From NCBI GenBank assembly GCA_007136525.1, contig SLGU01000119.1, positions 1 through 5,520 of the forward strand: a stretch of DNA of 5,520 nt, read 5' to 3'. The translations under genes were made by a program, and so were the position numbers. Positions 1-4,921 of the stretch are shown in pieces. This DNA comes from Desulfobacteraceae bacterium (lineage in GTDB: Bacteria; Desulfobacterota; Desulfobacteria; Desulfobacterales; Desulfosalsimonadaceae). How positions within the stretch are numbered: the stretch's first letter is position 1; each line of letters opens with the position of its first letter. Below the pieces are notes generated by a model that made no database searches, had not been told where the DNA came from, and was given only the letters and a program-made list of their open reading frames with translations.

Positions 1-82
1 GAGGGATTCGAACCCTCGGAGGAGGTTTCCCCCCTCACTCGCTTAGCAGGCGAGCGCCTTCAGCCTACTCGGCCATCTCTCC
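1..82 (-). tRNA. tRNA-Ser (anticodon GCU), 3' end cut by window edge
   Basis: Read on the minus strand, the gene starts GGAGAGAUGGCCGAG. It has a D arm, an anticodon stem CUCGC/GCGAG around the loop CUGCUAA (anticodon GCU, at 45-47), a long class II variable arm (AGGGGGGAAACCUCCU region) and a T arm GAGGG-UUCGAAU-CCCUC. The long variable arm and the GCU anticodon identify a serine tRNA reading AGC/AGU. The 3' acceptor strand, discriminator base and CCA lie left of base 1. Identity is secure; the gene is only truncated by the window. Confidence 0.95.
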
Positions 83-247
83 GTATTATAAAATTTATGT
101 TTTTAAAAGTGCCGTTTTCTGCGGGTTCGCCAAAAGCGCGCCACACCCAGCATCTTTGTTTCCAGTATTTTCGCACCTTTTGGCCTTTTTTCCCGAGGCG
201 CATTTTTGGGTGACCTTACCACACCATCATGGTTCTCCGCAACTACA

Positions 248-359
248 TTTTTGCAGGACTTCGGGCTTTTTCGGTTAATACCGGTTTTACGGCATGCTGA
301 TGCATCAAAGCATACCTGATATCGCGAAAAACCGCCTTTTCTGGCAGGGCCTGCAAAAA
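248..359. repeat. long imperfect inverted repeat in the intergenic region
   Basis: The outer arms TTTTTGCAGG (248-257) and CCTGCAAAAA (350-359) are perfect 10-bp reverse complements. Inside them TTTTTCG (267-273) faces CGAAAAA (325-331). At the centre is the 10-bp palindrome TGATGCATCA (298-307), flanked by GCATGC and GCATAC. With bulges this can fold as one long hairpin. It could be a decayed mobile repeat or a structured leader. Its identity is unknown and the pairing was done by eye. Confidence 0.45.
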
Positions 360-382
360 CCCGCGCCGCCATTTTTTTGCCA

Positions 383-411
383 TTGATAAGATAGTGAAAA
401 AATAGTAATCT
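383..411 (+). promoter_or_regulatory. possible sigma70-type promoter for the cyclase gene
   Basis: TTGATA (383-388) is followed after 17 bases by TAATCT (406-411). The -35 box is close to consensus (5 of 6), but the -10 box is poor (3 of 6). A transcript starting near 418 would have a leader of about 55 bases before the cyclase start. An 11-bp direct repeat flanks the site. This is a weak candidate. Confidence 0.25.
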
Positions 412-471
412 GGCGCCGCCATTGCTTATATTTGCCGTTGTGTAACAAAAAAACCGGATAGGGAGCCAAAT

Positions 472-1833
472 ATGCCTGAAAACCAGGGCCGTCATAAAAA
501 CGGAAAACAATACGCTCATAACGGTGCCGAATCGAGCCGACGCACTTTGAGTGACAAGCAATTCCTGAAAATTGAAGAGGTGCTTGACACGCTCATACTT
601 CAAGCGCCCGCGATTATCTGCTCTTTCCTGGTGGTTGACGGCGAATGGGGCATTACATACATCAGCGACAACCTCGAGAATGTAACCGGATTGAAAGCTA
701 AAGATTTTACGGGCAATTTTAAAGCGTGGGCAAGTCATGTGCATCCGGAGGACAGAGACCGCCTGCTTGCCGATATGCGCCGGCACAAAAATAACAGCGG
801 AATGCAATCCTTTGAGTACCGGCTGAAAAACAGCAAGGGTGAATATCAATGGATTCATGATCAGCAGAGAGTTGTTGAAGACAAAGATGGAAGGGTCGAG
901 ATTGTCAGTGCATGGTGGGATTGCACCAACCGCAGAAAAGTTGCGGACGCGCTGCAGCAAAGCGAGTTGCGGTTTCAGAAACTGCTTTCCCTTGTTCCCG
1001 ATATGATATCGATACAAGATACGGAGATGAATATCGTTTACAGCAACTGGAGCGGGTTAGGCGAGGTCCCTGAAGAGAAAAGGGTTCTCGGGACGAAATG
1101 CTACCGGACCTACCGGGGATATGATGACATTTGCCGTGACTGCCACGCCATATCCGTTCTGGATACCAAAGAAGGCCTTCAGGAAGAGCGGGCGCTTCAC
1201 GATGGCAGGTGGATCAGGCTCCGCGTTTCACCGATACTGGACGACAAAAACAATGTTGAATACTTTGTCGAGTGGATCAGGGACATCACCGAGAGTAAAC
1301 AGGCAGAAAAAAAACTGGAACACCTGGCCACAACGGATGACCTCACCGGACTTTGGAACCGCAGGCATTTCATGAATTCGGCAACGGGGGAATTTGAACG
1401 CGCCCGGCGTTATGGGCAGCGCTTTTCAGTATTGATGATTGACATTGATTATTTTAAAAAACTCAATGACACCCACGGTCATGCGGCCGGTGATGCTGTG
1501 TTACGGCACCTTGCCGGAATTTTGAAGGGCAGCATGCGCCGGACGGATATAACGGGACGCGTGGGGGGCGAGGAATTCAGCATCATTTTGCCGAATACCG
1601 GCATTGAAAATGCCGCATTGCTGGCGGAAAGATTAAGGTTGGCCGTAGAAAAATCGCCAGCAAACTATTCAGAAAAAACGCTTTTTTTAACCGTTAGCAT
1701 CGGCTTGACCGCTTACGATCCGGACTTTGAAAGCATCGATGAGATGCTGCTGCTGGCCGACAACGCATTGTATGAGGCCAAAGAAGGCGGCAGAAACAAG
1801 GTTGTCATTAAAAGCGTGCGGAGGAACCCATGA
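472..1833 (+). CDS. diguanylate cyclase, PAS-PAS-GGDEF
   Basis: A 453-residue protein that should make c-di-GMP from two GTP in the cytoplasm; I see no signal peptide or membrane segment. PAS 1 (about 45-155) is PAS_3-like, with HPED at 91-94 and a closing PAC-like strand. PAS 2 (about 166-275) carries Cys210, Cys221 and Cys224. A short linker leads to GGDEF (about 283-450). The active site is GGEEF at 365-369. Asp324, Asn332, Asp341 and Glu367 match the spacing of the metal- and guanine-binding residues of PleD. The I-site RRTD (356-359) lies five residues before GGEEF, so product inhibition is likely. The start at 472 has GGGAG six bases upstream. The stop overlaps the ATG of a short ORF (ATGA). 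Activity looks intact; the input signal is unknown. Confidence 0.95.
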   Translation: MPENQGRHKNGKQYAHNGAESSRRTLSDKQFLKIEEVLDTLILQAPAIICSFLVVDGEWGITYISDNLENVTGLKAKDFTGNFKAWASHVHPEDRDRLLADMRRHKNNSGMQSFEYRLKNSKGEYQWIHDQQRVVEDKDGRVEIVSAWWDCTNRRKVADALQQSELRFQKLLSLVPDMISIQDTEMNIVYSNWSGLGEVPEEKRVLGTKCYRTYRGYDDICRDCHAISVLDTKEGLQEERALHDGRWIRLRVSPILDDKNNVEYFVEWIRDITESKQAEKKLEHLATTDDLTGLWNRRHFMNSATGEFERARRYGQRFSVLMIDIDYFKKLNDTHGHAAGDAVLRHLAGILKGSMRRTDITGRVGGEEFSIILPNTGIENAALLAERLRLAVEKSPANYSEKTLFLTVSIGLTAYDPDFESIDEMLLLADNALYEAKEGGRNKVVIKSVRRNP

Positions 1834-1913
1834 AAAAAAAAGACGCCCCGTTTGCCCCGCCGACCGGATATAAGCCCGGAAATACGATTTCATTGGGTGC
1901 GGTATGTCGTTAA
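1830..1913 (+). CDS. possible 27-residue peptide, coupled to the cyclase stop
   Basis: This short ORF starts with an ATG overlapping the cyclase stop codon (ATGA at 1830-1833). It has a strong ribosome-binding site, GGAGG at 1820-1824, five bases before the start. It begins MKKKDAPF, continues with a Pro/Gly-rich stretch, and stops at 1913, ten bases inside the next gene (ATG at 1904). I recognise no family. It may be a coupling leader that carries ribosomes from the cyclase to the DUF4388 gene, whose own Shine-Dalgarno is poor, or the remnant of a lost gene. The good ribosome-binding site and the two overlaps support translation; the tiny size argues against an independent function. Confidence 0.35.
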   Translation: MKKKDAPFAPPTGYKPGNTISLGAVCR

Positions 1914-2236
1914 AGGGCAATATCGAAACGTTCAGGCTGAGCTCGATTTTACAGATGCTGAACTATGAAAGACGGACGGGCAGGCTCATTATCCGATCCA
2001 GAGACAACTTCATACAGATATTTCTCCATGAAGGAGACATCATATATGCCACTGAAACCAGGAAAACGAACCGCCTTGGGGATCTTCTGAAAGAGGCCGG
2101 CTACATTTCACAGGCGGATCTTGATGATTGCCTGGCGCTCAGCCATAATAATAATAACAGGCTGGGAAAAACCCTGGTTCAGAAAGGTTATATATCGGCT
2201 CTTTTTACGAGGCCATCAGGGTTGATGAACCTGTAA
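1904..2236 (+). CDS. DUF4388 (PATAN-like) protein, apparently truncated at the C terminus
   Basis: A 110-residue protein. Residues 1 to about 55 match the start of DUF4388: MSLKGNIETF, a leucine-rich helix, then ERRTGRLIIRS and FLHEGDIIYA. Residues about 57-98 contain two short repeats of the LGDLL..GYIS type (LGDLLKEAGYIS, then LGKTLVQKGYIS), like the N-terminal helices of GspE/PilB-type ATPases. Family members I know of continue after this point with more helices and the second half of DUF4388. Here the frame enters a palindrome at 2201 and adds only about a dozen unrelated residues before the stop. I infer that repeat insertion removed the C terminus. DUF4388 proteins are usually found with signalling and gliding or pilus regulators, which suits the cyclase upstream. 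The ribosome-binding site before 1904 is weak, and no in-frame alternative start exists after the TAA at 1871-1873. Function may be lost. Confidence 0.75.
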   Translation: MSLKGNIETFRLSSILQMLNYERRTGRLIIRSRDNFIQIFLHEGDIIYATETRKTNRLGDLLKEAGYISQADLDDCLALSHNNNNRLGKTLVQKGYISALFTRPSGLMNL

Positions 2237-2240
2237 AAAG
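2201..2240. repeat. 40-bp imperfect palindrome between convergent genes
   Basis: The arm at 2201-2218 (CTTTTTACGAGGCCATCA) faces the arm at 2223-2240 (TGATGAACCTGTAAAAAG) across a 4-base loop. Fourteen of 18 positions pair, plus one G-U. The palindrome contains the last codons and stop of the DUF4388 gene and ends six bases from the stop of the convergent gene at 2247. It resembles dispersed palindromic repeats that I recall from Desulfobacterales, but I cannot confirm copies elsewhere. It could also act as a weak two-way terminator, although its stem is AT-rich at the base and no separate U-tract follows it. Confidence 0.6.
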
Positions 2241-2246
2241 TCGTTT

Positions 2247-2768
2247 TCAGACGGCTTTGTTCTTATTGAATTTCATTACGATTCTTTGTAAATCACGAAA
2301 TCGGAAGGGGTTGCCATGTTTCAACCATACAAACTCGCTTCTTAACCCGACAAACACCAGGCGCGTAATAATGCCTTTCCGAAGGTCAATATCAAGCTTT
2401 CTGTTTCCCATTTGAATGCTCATGTAATCCGTCAGCGTCGCGGCAATCCGCTTCTCGAAGAAACGGGTGATATCTGAAGCGGCATCAAATTCTACAATTT
2501 CATACGGTTCAGGAAAAAGATCGACTTTCCTGCCATAGTAAAAAGCGGTATCCCCAAGTATCGCCTTTCGCCCGATGCGCACCGGTTGAAGATAGGTGTT
2601 GGTCAGCCCGCACATTTTTTCAGTGGCATCTGATTGATAAGATGGGTTTTTATATACATCTTCAGGTATGTTCAATGCGGCAAAAACCAGATCCACCGCC
2701 TGAACAAGATTCATTACAAAGCTATCCGGCAGGCCCGGCTCAGCGGCCTTCATTCCGGTCTGATCCAT
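2247..2768 (-). CDS. hypothetical protein, 173 residues
   Basis: I do not recognise this protein. The start at 2768 is supported by AGGAA seven bases upstream on the minus strand. The sequence looks like a soluble alpha/beta protein with no signal peptide or membrane segment. A helical N-terminal part (about 15-35, PDSFVMNLVQAVDLVFAALN) is followed by a middle region with Gly, Arg and aromatic residues (RIGRKAILGDTAFYYGRK, 65-81). The C-terminal half is strand-rich, ending in a basic run (RFRDLQRIVMKFNKNK). No catalytic motif is evident. It is convergent with the DUF4388 gene, with 10 bases between the stops, and a MITE-like element lies 71 bases upstream of its start. Coding is well supported by length, ribosome-binding site and residue composition. 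Confidence 0.75.
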   Translation of the reverse strand: MDQTGMKAAEPGLPDSFVMNLVQAVDLVFAALNIPEDVYKNPSYQSDATEKMCGLTNTYLQPVRIGRKAILGDTAFYYGRKVDLFPEPYEIVEFDAASDITRFFEKRIAATLTDYMSIQMGNRKLDIDLRKGIITRLVFVGLRSEFVWLKHGNPFRFRDLQRIVMKFNKNKAV

Positions 2769-3123
2769 AGTCGACTTCCTTTCAACGACGCAACGCTCCG
2801 TTTGCCGGCGTTAATAAGGGCATAATGGATAAAGTCATATAGAACCCATCTCAAAATTCGGATTTCGGTTCAAGATCATGGCGGCGTCTTGTTTCAAACC
2901 GGAGACATACTCTCGTATTTCGAGGATTTGGAACAAGACCCCAACAAAGATATTGGGCCGAAAGACAATTTTGAGATGGGTTCTAATAACATGCTTTTGA
3001 TCTGAAGACGGTTTCAGAAAGGACATCTGTCAGGCCTGGTCGGCGCCAACCTATAACGGATATGGGTATTTTTTTGTGCCACAAATCAGTCCACGATGTA
3101 ATGATCTGTTTTTGATATATTTC
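2769..3123. other. gene-free stretch holding the MITE-like element
   Basis: No gene is evident in these 355 bases. Short frames on both strands mostly cover the repeat and lack ribosome-binding sites. 2769-2839 is the upstream region of the minus-strand hypothetical gene. 2840-2985 is the MITE-like element. 2986-3123 is the region downstream of tRNA-Ser(UGA), in which I see no clear terminator; the only notable sequence is TTTGTGCCACAAA, whose loop is too short and whose flanking tract is A rather than U in the tRNA direction. Confidence 0.6.
2840..2985. mobile_element. MITE-like element with 19-bp perfect terminal inverted repeats
   Basis: The ends are TAGAACCCATCTCAAAATT (2840-2858) and its exact reverse complement (2967-2985). 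The flanks read ATA on both sides, so a 3-bp target duplication is possible; equally, a TA duplication with inverted repeats starting at GAACCC would suit IS630/Tc1-mariner-type transposition. The interior is also self-complementary with few gaps: TTTCGG, GTCTTGTT and CAAA in the left half recur as reverse complements in the right half, and ATAC-TCTC-GTAT sits at the centre. The whole 146 bases could fold into one hairpin. It encodes no transposase, so movement would need one supplied from elsewhere in the genome. Confidence 0.8.
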
Positions 3124-3209
3124 TGGCGGAGGGAGTAGGATTCGAACCCACGGAGCTTTCGCTCAACGGTTTTCAAGACCGCCGCCTTAAACCACTCGGC
3201 CATCCCTCC
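3124..3209 (-). tRNA. tRNA-Ser (anticodon UGA), complete with encoded CCA
   Basis: On the minus strand the gene reads from GGAGGGAUGGCCGAG to UCCCUCC-G-CCA. The seven-base acceptor stem pairs perfectly. The anticodon loop is CUUGAAA (anticodon UGA at 3173-3175) within the stem GCGGU/ACCGU. The class II variable arm has GAGC-GAAA-GCUC, and the T arm is GUGGG-UUCGAAU-CCUAC. The CCA end is encoded (3124-3126). It reads UCA and, by wobble, other UCN codons. Confidence 0.97.
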
Positions 3210-3223
3210 GATTTTCACGTTCT

Positions 3224-3252
3224 CTTTTACAGAACCTGGAAGTTCGGGTCAA
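3224..3252 (-). promoter_or_regulatory. likely promoter of tRNA-Ser(UGA)
   Basis: On the minus strand TTGACC (3252-3247) is followed after exactly 17 bases by TAAAAG (3229-3224). The -35 box matches consensus at 5 of 6 positions and the -10 box at 4 of 6. Transcription would start near 3217, giving a leader of about 8 bases to be trimmed by RNase P before the mature 5' end at 3209. Position and spacing both fit a tRNA promoter. Confidence 0.5.
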
Positions 3253-3340
3253 CCCCTTTTTTCCAGGCATCCGTTTCGCGGCGGCGGACTGAAAAAACAT
3301 TTTAGACAGATGATAACCAGGGTGCCGTATCGTTTGCTTG

Positions 3341-3368
3341 TTGACATGACTCAATAATGATTTATTAT
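3341..3368 (+). promoter_or_regulatory. strong sigma70-type promoter for the acidic-tail gene
   Basis: A consensus TTGACA (3341-3346) is followed after 16 bases by TATTAT (3363-3368, 5 of 6); TTATAC at 18 bases is an alternative -10. Transcription would start near 3375, about 75 bases before the ATG at 3451. The inverted repeat CAATAA (3352-3357) / TTATTG (3373-3378) straddles the -10 box and could be an operator, though AT-rich sequence gives such pairs easily. Confidence 0.6.
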
Positions 3369-3450
3369 ACGCTTATTGGAAAAACGAAACCATCATTAAA
3401 CCAGTCCAAATTTCAATAACACGGCATTTTCGCGGGGGATTGAGACGCAA

Positions 3451-3942
3451 ATGAAACAGAAATACACGTTGCTGAAAGACAAGGATACGGGCGGTCTGAC
3501 CATACAGGAGCACGCAGAATTAAGTAAAGACCTGTTTTCGTTGATATGCGAGGAATCGTACGACGCCGAAACCATTGAAAACGCCATGGGCGTGAGCAAA
3601 ACCGTCCTCATTGACAAGCTCCGAACCCCCAACCTGTATCCCATTTCCGAGTACATAGAGGAAATTGCCGACAAAGTGATGGCGCTTTTTGATGCTTCGT
3701 CTGCGAGTGAGATTGCCGATAGAGTTGAACTGGTGTTTGATGATGTGGCGCTGTTCAGGAAAGAAGCGGCCCCCAGCGAGATCGAAAGCGAAGAGTCTCT
3801 GGAAATAGAGGATCTTCTTGATGATGATACTGATGACGATGAAGAAATCGACGATTCCAACGCCGAAACCAAAGACGCATCCAAGGATTCACCCATAGAA
3901 GCATCCGATGATGATTCAACGGACGATGACGATAGCCTGTAA
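3451..3942 (+). CDS. hypothetical protein with a highly acidic C-terminal tail
   Basis: A 163-residue protein I cannot assign to a family. Residues 1 to about 105 look folded and mainly helical. Residues about 37-80 (YDAETIENAMGVSKTVLIDK, then LRTPNLYPISEYIEEIADKV) resemble a small helical DNA- or protein-binding bundle, but I see no firm helix-turn-helix. Residues about 109-163 form a disordered tail made mostly of Asp, Glu and Ser, with runs such as DDDTDDDEEIDD. No signal peptide or membrane segment is seen, so it is probably cytoplasmic. The ATG at 3451 has only a loosely spaced purine run upstream (GGGGGA at 3434-3439), so initiation may be weak. A strong promoter lies about 75 bases upstream and a nested hairpin follows, so it appears to be a single-gene unit. 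The tail could mimic DNA or bind basic partners or metal; this is speculation. Confidence 0.8.
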   Translation: MKQKYTLLKDKDTGGLTIQEHAELSKDLFSLICEESYDAETIENAMGVSKTVLIDKLRTPNLYPISEYIEEIADKVMALFDASSASEIADRVELVFDDVALFRKEAAPSEIESEESLEIEDLLDDDTDDDEEIDDSNAETKDASKDSPIEASDDDSTDDDDSL

Positions 3943-3947
3943 TGAAA

Positions 3948-4034
3948 CAGGCGGTTAAGTCCCGTTTCCCCGCCGATATCGGCGGTTTACCATAAACGGG
4001 GCCTGAATGAAAACGAATTGTTTTTCTTTTTTTT
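3948..4034 (+). terminator. nested hairpin and T-rich tract after the acidic-tail gene
   Basis: Three nested stems are visible: CAGGC (3948-3952) / GCCTG (4001-4005), CCCGTTT (3961-3967) / AAACGGG (3994-4000), and the perfect 16-bp palindrome CCGCCGATATCGGCGG (3970-3985). A T-rich tract runs from 4021 to 4034. The tract begins about 15 bases after the outer stem rather than directly next to it, so this is not a textbook intrinsic terminator. It may terminate transcription, stabilise the mRNA 3' end, or be a small structured RNA. Confidence 0.45.
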
Positions 4035-4107
4035 ATGCCAGGCGAGACCCCAAATGAAGCGTAAGCGCCCCGGCAGAAAAAGGCGGGTTTTCTTCAGGCG
4101 CCATGAT

Positions 4108-4113
4108 AAGGAG
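4108..4113 (+). promoter_or_regulatory. ribosome-binding site that fixes the start at 4121
   Basis: AAGGAG lies seven bases before ATG 4121. An in-frame ATG at 4103 sits ahead of this site and has no ribosome-binding site of its own. The real start is therefore 4121, six codons downstream of the longest frame. Confidence 0.85.
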
Positions 4114-4120
4114 AACAACC

Positions 4121-4801
4121 ATGGCTATGTTTGAAACAAGAGAGCAGGTTCTTGAAAAGATAATGAAGCTTGACAAACCGCTTTGTCCGCATTGCGGCAT
4201 GCAGATGAGCATATGGGAATCGCCGCCCTTTGCGATCGGTGATGGACTGGGATGGGACTCCCCCTATCTTTTCGTCTGCTTTAACGATGAATGCCCCTGC
4301 TATCTTGAGGGCTGGAAAAATCTCATGGACAACTACGCTCAACACGCATCATACCGATGCATCCAAAGCCCCAACAGCGAAGCCTTTGAGTTGATGCCTG
4401 TCTTCAGTTCCATAGGCGGCAGCGGACAGATTGTGGATGAACAGGTAATGGCGGAAGAACATGCGTTGAAGGAATCCATAAAAAAGGGGTTTTCACTGCT
4501 TGCACAATGCTACACGTCCAAGGATGGCGTTACAGTCGTCCGGATACTGATGGATGCCACCGAGCCGACCCGCGTACGGATTAAAGCCGCTGAAATGGCG
4601 GGCGATCTGGCAGATGTTGAAGCCGTTGAACTGTTGAACAGCCATCGTTTCGGAAACGAAAAGCTTCAGGCAGCCGTTGATGAAGCCGTAAAGAACATTC
4701 ATGAGCGGTTTTTCACAAGGGAATGCCCCTTCTGCGCTGAAATCATCAAGAAACGTGCAAAAATCTGCAAGCACTGCAACAAGGAGGTCGGGGGCCTGTA
4801 A
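4121..4801 (+). CDS. double zinc-ribbon protein with HEAT-like middle
   Basis: A 226-residue cytoplasmic protein of unknown role. The N-terminal region has CPHC (Cys22, Cys25) and later Cys53, Cys58 and Cys60 (CFNDECPC), suggesting a zinc ribbon with an insertion between its two knuckles. Residues about 110-195 form helical pairs of HEAT-like character (VRILMDATEPTRVRIKAAEM, then AGDLADVEAVELL and a matching helix), which usually bind other proteins. The C terminus (202-219) is a compact zinc ribbon, CPFC-X10-CKHC, of the kind common in bacterial small adaptor proteins. The start is chosen at 4121 from AAGGAG seven bases upstream. The gene appears to stand alone, 178 bases after the acidic-tail gene and convergent with the PilZ gene. 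A scaffold or nucleic-acid/protein-binding role is inferred; no enzymatic motif is seen. Confidence 0.85.
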   Translation: MAMFETREQVLEKIMKLDKPLCPHCGMQMSIWESPPFAIGDGLGWDSPYLFVCFNDECPCYLEGWKNLMDNYAQHASYRCIQSPNSEAFELMPVFSSIGGSGQIVDEQVMAEEHALKESIKKGFSLLAQCYTSKDGVTVVRILMDATEPTRVRIKAAEMAGDLADVEAVELLNSHRFGNEKLQAAVDEAVKNIHERFFTRECPFCAEIIKKRAKICKHCNKEVGGL

Positions 4802-4921
4802 GCACCAATGACGTTGCAGCTTATACGAAGTGATGCATGGAAGAGCCGGGGCTTGGAATTTGAAAAAAAACCTTGCCCGCTGGCTTGCTCCCTCCGGAAA
4901 AACGCCTGAAGACAGGTCCTG

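Larger units (their letters stand above)
83..471. other. gene-free stretch between tRNA-Ser and the cyclase gene
   Basis: I find no convincing gene in these 389 bases. A minus-strand reading frame spans the region and runs into the cyclase gene, but it has no ribosome-binding site and no recognisable family. The stretch holds a long imperfect inverted repeat (248-359), an 8-bp inverted pair GCCAAAAG (129-136) / CTTTTGGC (177-184), an 11-bp direct repeat GCGCCGCCATT (363-373 and 413-423), and a possible promoter for the downstream gene. It may serve as the leader and regulatory region of the cyclase gene. Confidence 0.6.

Noticed and set aside
85..90. TATAAT on the minus strand just upstream of tRNA-Ser(GCU)
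   Set aside because: A start about 7 bases downstream would fall inside the mature tRNA, and there is no -35 box at the right distance. It is probably chance in an AT-rich stretch.
103..1017. Long minus-strand open frame of 304 codons over the intergenic region and the cyclase gene
   Set aside because: It is antisense to a clear PAS-GGDEF gene, has no ribosome-binding site at its start or at the internal ATG near 372, and shows no family pattern. Its basic C-terminal part does not look like a known small protein.
1830..1904. Run of nine A (1833-1841) as a slippage site fusing the short ORF to DUF4388
   Set aside because: A -1 shift would enter the DUF4388 frame but meets TAA at 1871-1873 before the DUF4388 start, so no fusion protein results.
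2835..3026. 63-codon minus-strand frame across the MITE
   Set aside because: It is made almost entirely of the palindromic element, with no ribosome-binding site and no family resemblance.
3396..3896. 166-codon minus-strand frame rich in serine
   Set aside because: It is the antisense shadow of the Asp/Glu-rich tail gene: GAT/GAC/GAA codons read backwards give serine and leucine runs.
4103..4120. Upstream ATG giving six extra residues to the zinc-ribbon protein
   Set aside because: The strong AAGGAG at 4108-4113 lies after this ATG and is correctly spaced for ATG 4121.
4802..4921. Possible terminators between the convergent zinc-ribbon and PilZ genes
   Set aside because: Only short stems (for example CCTG-TCTT-CAGG before a T5 run on the minus strand) are visible. 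The stems are too weak to call.
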